NCBI GenBank assembly: GCA_964424105.1
Contig: CAYRHJ010000038.1
Span: 1 to 64,000 of the forward strand
From: CAYRHJ01 sp964424105
Lineage (GTDB): Bacteria; Planctomycetota; Phycisphaerae; UBA1845
DNA: 64,000 nt
Direction: 5' to 3'
Made by a program: the position numbers and the translations under genes. The notes below the pieces were generated by a model that did no database searches, had not been told where the DNA came from, and saw nothing but the letters and a program-made list of their open reading frames with translations. This document shows, in pieces, positions 57,747-64,000 of the stretch. Every line of letters starts with the position of its first letter. The stretch's first letter is position 1.

Positions 57747-58416
57747 GACCGGTTCAAACGAGTGCCAGTCGCCCCGATTGCGGCGAAAGGAGAGGGTATA
57801 GCATCGCCCTCTACCGGCGTCTGGTGTGAACGGATCAGACCTGATCCCGGACGTCATCGCCGGCTTCACCGACGGAATCAGGACCGAGAGGGTCGCCGCG
57901 TGATCATACGCTTATCTACAACTCTTGACAATACCTCCATGGCGTTTGCCTTTCCCGTTGAGCACCGCAATACTCCTGCTACGAGGAATTCCGCATAGCA
58001 TGTTCCATCAGCCCTGCTCAACGGGATTCCGTTCGACCAATGGTTGCGCTGACGGAGGTTCCTAAGATGAAGTGCTTCGAGTGCGGTGATGAGGCCGCCG
58101 CGATCTGCAAGTTTTGTGGACGAGCAGTGTGTTCACCCCACGCTCGGACAGAGGTTTACGTGACCGGGTTCACGAGTGTCGGAGGACCCATCAGCTCCAC
58201 GAAGAACGCTGTTCGAATCGAAGATGCCGTTTGGTGCGGCCGCTGCAAACTCGATCGACGGGCAAGCGCGTGAGAACGAATCGCGGCAGCCCAAATCGAG
58301 TTGCGGGCGATCTCGGCCAGTTGACGCAGGTACGGTGGCGTTGACGCCGTGAACGCGTCCACGTATCGTTCGACCATTGAGGCGACCGGTTCAAACGAGT
58401 GCCAGTCGCCCCGATT
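57747..58416 (+). repeat. 33-bp direct repeats bounding a 637-bp segment
   Basis: An identical 33-base sequence, starting GACCGGTTCAAACGAGTGCC and ending CAGTCGCCCCGATT, occurs at 57747-57779 and 58384-58416. Between them lie only a 288-base stretch without a gene and the small zinc-protein gene. The last ten bases of the shared core (GTCGCCCCGA) equal the 3' end of the nearby tRNA-Pro. Confidence 0.88.
58067..58273 (+). CDS. Small zinc-finger-like protein
   Basis: 68 residues from ATG 58067 (KCFECGDEAAAICKFCGRAV), chosen because the Cys-rich fold starts there and GGAGG lies about eight bases upstream; an in-frame ATG at 58040 would add nine residues. Cys/His pairs CFEC, CKFC, CSPH and CGRC give two likely zinc sites in a B-box-like layout. 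The middle EVYVTGFTSVGGPISSTKNA is beta-like. No membrane segment is present. The single gene lies between the two 33-base direct repeats. Function unknown. Confidence 0.75.
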   Translation: MKCFECGDEAAAICKFCGRAVCSPHARTEVYVTGFTSVGGPISSTKNAVRIEDAVWCGRCKLDRRASA

Positions 58417-58601
58417 TTGAGCGGCCTTCGGGCCGCTCAAGATCGAGAGCAGGAGAGGGGATTGCGGCAGAGCCGCAATAGAGCAGGAGAAGGGAGAAAG
58501 GAGAGAGTTTAGCAGGCAGGAAAACGCACGCTGGTGAGTGAGCCTAATTGGCCAGTAAGCCCACTCCTGCGGTCTCCTGGTCCACTGTTCCCCTGTTCAA
58601 A
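58417..58601 (+). repeat. Structured element, copy 2, with UUCG hairpin
   Basis: TTGAGCGGCC-TTCG-GGCCGCTCAA (58417-58440) is a ten-base-pair stem with a UUCG tetraloop. ATTGCGGC-AGA-GCCGCAAT (58461-58479) follows, then AGAGCAGGAGAAGGGAGA. About 80 bases later come CACTCCTGCGGTC and GGTCCACTGTTCCCCTGTTC, matching copy 1 at 56586-56727. No gene lies within it. The remainder to 58789 is empty. Confidence 0.78.
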
Positions 58602-58789
58602 TTCGGCGCAGAAAAGCACTCCCGATCTTCGCTGCGTCGCCGCGACGGACGATCGGAGTTGATCACGATACCAGCCGACGCCAACCTGCAACGCCAACCG
58701 GTTAGAAGCACCAGCTCCAACCACTTCAACTTCGCCCACCAAGGGTTGGTGCTGGATGAGGAAATCGGGTCGTATCAGAAATGAGATAG

Positions 58790-58876
58790 ATTGCAGCCTG
58801 CCCGGCGTGCGGCGACGACTTGACTGGGAAGGTGTCAGGCAAATGTCCGGAGTGCGGAAATGGACGTGACGGCTAA
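58790..58876 (+). pseudogene. Zinc-ribbon remnant or start-less small frame
   Basis: A 28-codon frame reads IAACPACGDDLTGKVSGKCP then ECGNGRDG and a stop. It contains two CxxC pairs spaced like the CPxCGYDLxG...CPECG zinc ribbon common in planctomycete proteins. An in-frame TAG lies directly before it and no standard start codon exists, so it is probably a degraded N-terminus. Its last codons overlap the start of the next gene, and supply that gene's GGAG ribosome-binding site. Confidence 0.55.
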
Positions 58877-59561
58877 GGATGCGGCACGGATGCTCAACCT
58901 GCCGGAAGAGCAGATCCACGCGTGGATTCGCAATGGTACTTTGCCGAGTTACCGTGTAAAGGACCGGTATCGTTTGAACCGGGTTGAATTGTTTGAATGG
59001 GCGACGGCAAGGGGAATCAAGGTTTCGCCGGAGTTCTTTGGTGCGAAGCAGGAGGCGAACGGGGAGCTGTTGTTGACGAACGCGCTGGCACGAGGCGGGG
59101 TTCTGGTTGACATTGCCGGCGGGGACAAGGCCTCGGTGCTCAAGGAGGTCTGCGGGAAACTGAAATTGCCTCCGGAGATCGATCGTGACGAACTACACAG
59201 TGTGCTGGTGGCACGGGAGGCGCTTTGCTCAACGGGGATCGGAAACGGCATCGCGATTCCGCATCCACGCGGACCCATCGTGCTCGGCCTCGCGGAACCG
59301 CAAGTGACATTGGCATTTCTGGGCAAACCCATCGACTACCGAGCGCTGGACAAGAAGCCGGTCAACGTCCTGTTCGTGATCATCAGCACGACGGTGCACG
59401 TCCACCTGACGTTGCTCAGTCACCTCATGTTTGCATTGCAGGACGCCGAGTTTCGGGAACTGCTCGACCGGAGGGCAAACGAGGAGTCGATCATCGCGAA
59501 GTCGGCGGAGATTGAACGCAAGATCGTCCAAGCCGACAAGGCCAAGGGAGCCACTCGGTGA
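58860..59561 (+). CDS. HTH-PTS IIA (fructose/nitrogen type) fusion protein
   Basis: 233 residues. Residues 1-55 form a MerR/excisionase-type helix-turn-helix (VTAKDAARMLNLPEEQIHAW, GTLPSYRVKDRYRLNRVELF). Residues about 68-225 form a PTS EIIA type-2 domain. The phosphoacceptor is probably His135 in GIGNGIAIPHPRGPI, and VNVLFVIISTTVHVHLTLLS is typical. No EIIB/EIIC follows, so it is a regulatory IIA rather than a transport one. Its TGA overlaps the GTG of the first HyfB-like gene (GTGA), placing it as the first gene of a membrane-complex operon, where it may sense PTS phosphorylation or energy state. Whether it binds DNA is inferred. Confidence 0.9.
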   Translation: MDVTAKDAARMLNLPEEQIHAWIRNGTLPSYRVKDRYRLNRVELFEWATARGIKVSPEFFGAKQEANGELLLTNALARGGVLVDIAGGDKASVLKEVCGKLKLPPEIDRDELHSVLVAREALCSTGIGNGIAIPHPRGPIVLGLAEPQVTLAFLGKPIDYRALDKKPVNVLFVIISTTVHVHLTLLSHLMFALQDAEFRELLDRRANEESIIAKSAEIERKIVQADKAKGATR

Positions 59562-61663
59562 CGGAAGTGTCGCTGGCCATCGTGGTGTTGGCGGTCGGTG
59601 CAGTCAGTTCGCTTGCGTTGGCACGGCATCCCCGCGCCGGACTGGTTGTGTCGATGGGCGGCGTTTTCGCTGGTGGAATGTTTTGCACATTCGCGGCTGT
59701 GCGAGCGTTGCTGCCCCATTCGGTTCCGAGCATGACGAGCGTCGCCTGGCGACTGCCGTTGGGGTCTGCGACGCTGACGGTGGACGGCCTGTCGGGGTGG
59801 TTCCTGCTTGCCATCGGGATGGTGAGCGCGGCCGTATCGATCTACTCGTGGGGCTACTTTCAAGGCAGCGTGAACAGGCAGGAGCCCATCTGGGCGATGG
59901 GAGCGTTTCTGAACGTCCTCGTGGCGGCGATGGTGATCACGGTGTGCGCGGCGGACGTGATTCTGTTCATGATCGGTTGGGAGTTGATGAGCCTGTCGGC
60001 GTTTTTGCTGATCGGGTTTCATCATCGCAGCCCGGAAGCGCGGCGCGGCTCGTGGATGTATCTGATCGCCACGCATCTTGGAACGGCATTCGGCGTGCTT
60101 CCGATGTTCGGCGCCTTCGCGGCGAGAGCGGGTTCGACCTCGTTCGCCGGTTTCGCGGGGGTATATGATTCGGCTCACGTAACCCCATGCGTCATGGTTT
60201 TCTTCCTGGGGCTGCTCGGATTCGGCACGAAGGCTGGGATCATGCCGATGCACGTCTGGTTAGCGGAGGCGCATCCTGTTGCGCCCAGCCCGGTGTCCGC
60301 GCTGATGTCCGGGGTCGTGATCAAGACCGGCATATATGGGCTGCTACGCCTTATTTCTTGGCTTCCACCGTTGCCTGCTTGGTGCGGACTTGTCGTGGTT
60401 GGTGTGGCCGTTGTTACGGGCGTGATGGCGATTCTTTATGCACTGGCGCAGCGAAAGTACAAGCGCATGTTGGCTTATTCGAGTGTCGAAAACATCGGCA
60501 TCATTGTTCTCGGAGTTGGCCTGGGAATGCTGGGCCAAGCTACGCAGCAGCCGATTTTGACGGTACTGGGGTTCGGCGGTGCCTTGTTTCACGTATTGAA
60601 TCACTCGCTTTTCAAAGGGCTTTTGTTTTTATCTGCTGGGGCTGTGCTGCACGGAACGGGAGTCGACGACATCGAGCGCCTTGGCGGTCTCGCTCGTCGC
60701 GACCCGCGCAATGCAGCATTGTTCGGAATTGGGTGCATCGCCATCTGCGCGCTGCCACCGTTGAACGGGTTCGTCGGCGAGTTCTTAATTTATAGCGGTT
60801 TGCTGCGCGCCGCTTCGTCGAATTCGCTGCTGGTCGCGGCATTCGCGCTGGGGGGCGTGGTGGCTCTTGCGCTGATTGGGGGGTTGGCCCTTGCGGGCTT
60901 TTCGAAGCTCTACGGTGTGATATTTCTCGGCGGTCCGCGCGACGTGAACGTCAGGATGCACGCGACACCCGTGTCCATGTTGGCTGGGATGTTCGTCTTG
61001 GGGCTGGGGTGTATCGTTGTCGCCATTGGCGCGCCCGTCTTCGGTGGCTTCCTTCGACACCCGCTGGCCGTGATCGGAAACGCACACCCGGACGGCGGCA
61101 GCGCACTTGATGCAACCCTTGCGCCGCTCGCGTGGGTTAGTGGTATGTTTCTCATCGGGATGGTTGTGATCGGGGCGCTGATTGCGCTCCGCCGCCGCTG
61201 GAGCAGGCCGGAACTGGCGGTAGACCGGCAAGTTACATGGGGGTGCGGATACGCCTCACCTGCGCCGCGCATGCAATACACGGGATCATCGTACGTCTGG
61301 ATGCTCGCTCGCAGTTTTGGTACTTTCTTGCGAACACGTCGTTTCGCGACGCGGCCGCAGGGCTGCTTCGCGGCGCAGAGCCACTTGACCTCGCAAACGC
61401 CGGATTTCGTGTTGCAGCAGGCGTTTCAGCCGGCGTTTCGCGCCATGGCGCGGGGTTGTGAGCGGCTTTGGCCGCTTCAGCAGGGTCGCATACAACTTTA
61501 CCTGATGTACATTGTCGCCACGTTGTTGCTCGTGTTTGCGGCGGAGGCGTGGTTGTCGCCGTTCTCGGTCGTGGGAGCAAAGGAGGCGACGTCTTCGGTC
61601 GCCGTGTTGCAGCGCCCTGACGAGGTGGCAGGCAGTCCGCCGAAAGGTAACCCGATTCCGTGA
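59558..61663 (+). CDS. HyfB/NuoL-like proton-translocating subunit, first of tandem pair
   Basis: 701 residues from GTG 59558. About 14-16 membrane helices carry the antiporter-like core: VILFMIGWELMSLSAFLLIG, GFGTKAGIMPMHVWLAEAHP (with the conserved Lys), VSALMSGVVIKTGIYGLLRL, AYSSVENIGIIVLGVG, HVLNHSLFKGLLFLSAGAVL and PPLNGFVGEFLIYSGLL. The C-terminal region has VTWGCGYASPAPRMQYTGSS, which marks the HyfB/HycC branch rather than NuoL. Such subunits pump H+ or Na+ in formate hydrogenlyase, group 4 hydrogenase and Ehr complexes. Coupled to genes on both sides by four-base overlaps. Confidence 0.94.
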   Translation: MTEVSLAIVVLAVGAVSSLALARHPRAGLVVSMGGVFAGGMFCTFAAVRALLPHSVPSMTSVAWRLPLGSATLTVDGLSGWFLLAIGMVSAAVSIYSWGYFQGSVNRQEPIWAMGAFLNVLVAAMVITVCAADVILFMIGWELMSLSAFLLIGFHHRSPEARRGSWMYLIATHLGTAFGVLPMFGAFAARAGSTSFAGFAGVYDSAHVTPCVMVFFLGLLGFGTKAGIMPMHVWLAEAHPVAPSPVSALMSGVVIKTGIYGLLRLISWLPPLPAWCGLVVVGVAVVTGVMAILYALAQRKYKRMLAYSSVENIGIIVLGVGLGMLGQATQQPILTVLGFGGALFHVLNHSLFKGLLFLSAGAVLHGTGVDDIERLGGLARRDPRNAALFGIGCIAICALPPLNGFVGEFLIYSGLLRAASSNSLLVAAFALGGVVALALIGGLALAGFSKLYGVIFLGGPRDVNVRMHATPVSMLAGMFVLGLGCIVVAIGAPVFGGFLRHPLAVIGNAHPDGGSALDATLAPLAWVSGMFLIGMVVIGALIALRRRWSRPELAVDRQVTWGCGYASPAPRMQYTGSSYVWMLARSFGTFLRTRRFATRPQGCFAAQSHLTSQTPDFVLQQAFQPAFRAMARGCERLWPLQQGRIQLYLMYIVATLLLVFAAEAWLSPFSVVGAKEATSSVAVLQRPDEVAGSPPKGNPIP

Positions 61664-63930
61664 CCGCGATCCTTGCAGCCTTGGCGATGCTTTTGGGCGG
61701 CGCGGTGTTGTCCGTGCTGCTCGGTCGCCGTCCGCGCCTGGGTTTGCTGACGGCCCTGTTGTCGATCGCGGTCGCGTCGATTCTCAGCATCACTGCGGCG
61801 TGGCCTTGCCTGACACAGGGTCGCGAAATGTTGCCGACGACGTTTGCTTGGCCGCTGCCGCTGGGAGAGGCACGGCTGTCAGTGGACGGACTCTCGGCGT
61901 GGTTTCTGCTTGCTTTCGCCATCCTGAGCATCGCCGTCGCGATCTACGCGTGGAGCTACCTGCAAGCGGAGATTGGCCGAGGATCGGTTCCGGCGTTCGG
62001 AGCGTGGCTGTGTGTTCTCGTGGCCGCCCTCATCATGGTGGTGACGGCTGCGGACGTGGCCTTGTTCCTGGTGGGCTGGGAAATGCTGGTGGTTTCATCA
62101 TTTTTTCTGGTGTCCTATCATCATGGTCAGGCGGAAACCCGTCGCGCGGCGTGGACTTATCTGATTGTGAATCACCTGGGAACGGCCATCTTTGTCATTC
62201 CTCTGTTTTGCATTCTAGCGGCGATCGCAGGAACGAGTGACTTTTCCGAGTTTCGCACCGCGTTACAAGGAGAAGGTCCGGGCATGGCCACCGCGCTTTT
62301 CCTGCTCGGCTTGCTGGGGTTTGGTACGAAGGCGGGCTTCGTGCCGATGCACATCTGGCTTCCCGTCGCTCATCCCGCTGCGCCGACGCCCGCTTCGGCG
62401 ATGTTGTCAGGCGTCGTCATCAAGGCGGGCATCTACGGCCTGTTGCGACTTCTCGGCTGGCTGCCGAGTTTGCCGATGGGCTGCGCTATCGTCATGCTGT
62501 TGTTCGGTATGGTCAGCGGCGTCCTCGGTGTTCTCTACGCTCTCGCTCAACACGACATCAAGAGGCTTCTCGCTTATCACAGTGTTGAGAACATCGGGAT
62601 CATCGGCTTGGGCATCGGGATGGGAATGATGGGGCAAACCATCAACCGGCCGGCCCTGATGGCGCTTGGCTATGGCGGGGCGTTGCTTCACGTTCTGAAT
62701 CACGCGCTGTTCAAGGGGCTGTTGTTCCTTTCGGCTGGGGCGGTGATTCATGCGACCGGCACGGGCGTTCTGGAGCGTCTCGGCGGTTTGGCGCGCAAGA
62801 CGCCGATAAACACGGGCCTCTTTCTGATCGCGGCCGTTTCGATCTGCGGCCTGCCGCCTTTCAATGGGTTCGTCAGCGAATGGCTGATCTACGGATCGCT
62901 TTTTGGCGGTGCCATGAGCGCGTCACAATGGTCCGCGGGCGCTTCCGCCATGGGTGCGTTATCGCTCGCGTTGATGGGCGGGCTCGCGCTGGCCTGCTTC
63001 GCGAAAGTCTTCGGCGTGGTGTTCCTCGGCGAACCGCGCGACGCATCGATTCGGCCTCATCCGACGCCGTGGGCCATGTGTGTAGGAATGGCCATCCTCG
63101 CGATTCTCTGCGTCGTGATCGGCGTGTGGCCGGGTCGGTTCGTTCCGCTGACGGCCGGCGGCGTGAATATCGTGACCGGCAACATCGCGGTGGAATCTGC
63201 GCCGGACCTATTAACACACTTGTCTCAAGCAGGGCAGTTAACCATGATGATGGCTGTCTTGATCGTGGTTGGCGTAGCGCTTGGTTTTTTGAGGTACGCG
63301 CTCTTGCGACGAAACGAGCCGCAGGCGGCATCTGCGTTGGTTACGTGGGGACGCGGATTCACGAACCAGCACGGATCATCGGCTCCCCCACCTCCAAAGG
63401 AGGTGGGCCACCCGGCCGAGCCGCAGGCGGCATCTGCGGTGATGACGTGGGGGTGCGGATACGCTCGACCGTCGGCTCGGATGCAATTCACGGCATCGTC
63501 GTTTGCGTGGTCGTTGATTCAGAGTTTCCGTCACGTGCTTTGGCCCTATCGCAAAGTCGTGGCGCCCAGGGGTCCGTTTGCGGCCCATGCCGAACTCGAA
63601 ACTCACACGCTGGATGTCGCGGAGCACGACTTTTTCGTGCCGCTGGTGAAGTGCGTGAATCGAGCTTTTCGAATGATCCGAACGGTCTCGTGGACGGGAG
63701 AACCTGGGTCAGGTACCGGGCATCTGAAGACGGGCGGTCGCGTCGGTCCAATGCGCGTGCTGATGTGGGACGTCCTGCCGGCGCTGCGAAGGGGCCGCAT
63801 CCACGTGTCCATGGCCTTGCTCGTACTGACCTTGTTGGTCGTGTTCTTCATTGAATCGGTCTCCTCGTATGGTCCGGTGGAACGTTTAACCGGGCCGGAA
63901 GTCGGAGTGGTTGACGGAGTGTCGAATTGA
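61660..63930 (+). CDS. HyfB/NuoL-like subunit, second of tandem pair, with REP2 insertion
   Basis: 756 residues from GTG 61660. It repeats the core of its neighbour: VALFLVGWEMLVVSSFFLVS, GFGTKAGFVPMHIWLPVAHP, AMLSGVVIKAGIYGLLRLLG, AYHSVENIGIIGLGIGMGMM, HVLNHALFKGLLFLSAGAVI, PPFNGFVSEWLIYGSLF. Near residue 553 the motif EPQAASALVTWGRGF is followed by QHGSSAPPPPKEVGHPA, and then EPQAASAVMTWGCGYARPSA repeats it. The inserted 34 codons contain a REP2 palindrome. The C-terminal membrane helix (VSMALLVLTLLVVFFIESV) is intact, so the protein may still function. Tandem HyfB-like genes occur in Ehr-type complexes. Confidence 0.93.
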   Translation: MTAILAALAMLLGGAVLSVLLGRRPRLGLLTALLSIAVASILSITAAWPCLTQGREMLPTTFAWPLPLGEARLSVDGLSAWFLLAFAILSIAVAIYAWSYLQAEIGRGSVPAFGAWLCVLVAALIMVVTAADVALFLVGWEMLVVSSFFLVSYHHGQAETRRAAWTYLIVNHLGTAIFVIPLFCILAAIAGTSDFSEFRTALQGEGPGMATALFLLGLLGFGTKAGFVPMHIWLPVAHPAAPTPASAMLSGVVIKAGIYGLLRLLGWLPSLPMGCAIVMLLFGMVSGVLGVLYALAQHDIKRLLAYHSVENIGIIGLGIGMGMMGQTINRPALMALGYGGALLHVLNHALFKGLLFLSAGAVIHATGTGVLERLGGLARKTPINTGLFLIAAVSICGLPPFNGFVSEWLIYGSLFGGAMSASQWSAGASAMGALSLALMGGLALACFAKVFGVVFLGEPRDASIRPHPTPWAMCVGMAILAILCVVIGVWPGRFVPLTAGGVNIVTGNIAVESAPDLLTHLSQAGQLTMMMAVLIVVGVALGFLRYALLRRNEPQAASALVTWGRGFTNQHGSSAPPPPKEVGHPAEPQAASAVMTWGCGYARPSARMQFTASSFAWSLIQSFRHVLWPYRKVVAPRGPFAAHAELETHTLDVAEHDFFVPLVKCVNRAFRMIRTVSWTGEPGSGTGHLKTGGRVGPMRVLMWDVLPALRRGRIHVSMALLVLTLLVVFFIESVSSYGPVERLTGPEVGVVDGVSN
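63316..63438 (-). repeat. In-frame REP2 insertion with duplicated flanks
   Basis: The 21-base word GAGCCGCAGGCGGCATCTGC plus G occurs at 63316-63336 and again at 63418-63438, exactly 102 bases apart. REP2 in reverse orientation (CCCCCACCTCCAAAGGAGG) lies between them at 63376-63416. The following bases after each word (ACGTGGGG, TGCGG) are also similar, so about 40-50 bases of host sequence were duplicated. Confidence 0.93.
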
Positions 63931-63932
63931 AC

Positions 63933-64000
63933 ATGCTTCGTGTCATTGCGGCCATTCTGGACGCCGCCGCGGTTTTGGCACTGCCGCCGTTGCTGTTGAG
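63933..64000 (+). CDS. HyfC/NuoH-like membrane subunit, 5' end only
   Basis: Starting at ATG 63933, two bases after the previous stop, the frame reads LRVIAAILDAAAVLALPPLL to the window edge without a stop. The hydrophobic start with ALPPLLL is typical of HyfC/HycD/NuoH-type subunits, which normally follow hyfB. Only 22 codons are visible, so the assignment rests mainly on gene order. Confidence 0.7.
   Translation, partial: MLRVIAAILDAAAVLALPPLLL

Noticed and set aside
58156..58440. 94-codon minus-strand frame sharing NRGDWHSFEP with another minus frame at 57663-57869
   Set aside because: Both come from the 33-base direct repeat and then run antisense to other genes. The shared peptide is a result of the repeat; noted as an alternative explanation in the findings.

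Overview
The window looks like a chromosomal segment of a Gram-negative bacterium, most likely a planctomycete (Phycisphaerae-like). This is an inference from several signs: PEP-CTERM tails on three secreted proteins, a dockerin-like tail on another, lpxB and Wza-type outer-membrane genes, an S23-type four-helix-bundle gene next to a tRNA, GC-rich composition, and unusually many short palindromic repeats. No rRNA, CRISPR array, transposase or phage gene was seen.

Layout. 1-10.9 kb: an exopolysaccharide export locus. The minus strand carries Wza-like lipoprotein, GumC/Wzc-like co-polymerase, CpsD-like kinase, two GT4 glycosyltransferases, a PIG-L deacetylase and a GT39-like membrane protein. 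A divergent ExeA-like ATPase gene has palindromic repeats inside its coding sequence. 11.1-15.9 kb: the classical rpsB-tsf-pyrH-frr group plus a small protein and an EboB-like TatD hydrolase. 16.2-25 kb: lpxB, a LamG PEP-CTERM protein, a TIM-barrel protein, a DUF1569 protein coupled to rlmN, a coupled RluA-type synthase/thiO pair, and two small membrane proteins. 25.5-27.5 kb: groES-groEL. 28-32 kb: RRM protein, B12 radical SAM enzyme, parvulin. 32-36.6 kb: sulfur assimilation, with a siroheme sulfite/nitrite reductase carrying a helical extension, a conserved companion, and a divergent cysteine synthase-rhodanese fusion. 37.6-40.4 kb: a translationally coupled ABC exporter. 41.2-46.2 kb: a three-domain sugar transferase, a FecR-domain protein, a lipoprotein and an outer-membrane barrel, probably a second part of the polysaccharide machinery. 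47-48.7 kb: a UbiB-family kinase with four 30-bp tandem repeats upstream. 49.5-54.2 kb: four consecutive secreted beta-rich proteins with different C-terminal anchors. 54.3-58.3 kb: ACT protein, GT39-like protein, tRNA-Pro(GGG), four-helix-bundle gene coupled to a helical HEPN-like gene, and a small zinc protein, with several structured repeats. 58.8-64 kb: an HTH-PTS IIA regulator coupled to two tandem HyfB/NuoL-like subunits and the start of a HyfC-like subunit, so the beginning of a Hyf/Ehr-type ion-translocating complex.

The most distinctive feature is at least four families of short palindromic repeats, named here REP1 to REP4. Two families have entered coding sequences in frame: REP1, locally amplified, in the ExeA-like ATPase, and REP2, flanked by duplicated host codons, in the second HyfB-like subunit. 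Where no gene symbol is given the assignment is to a family only.
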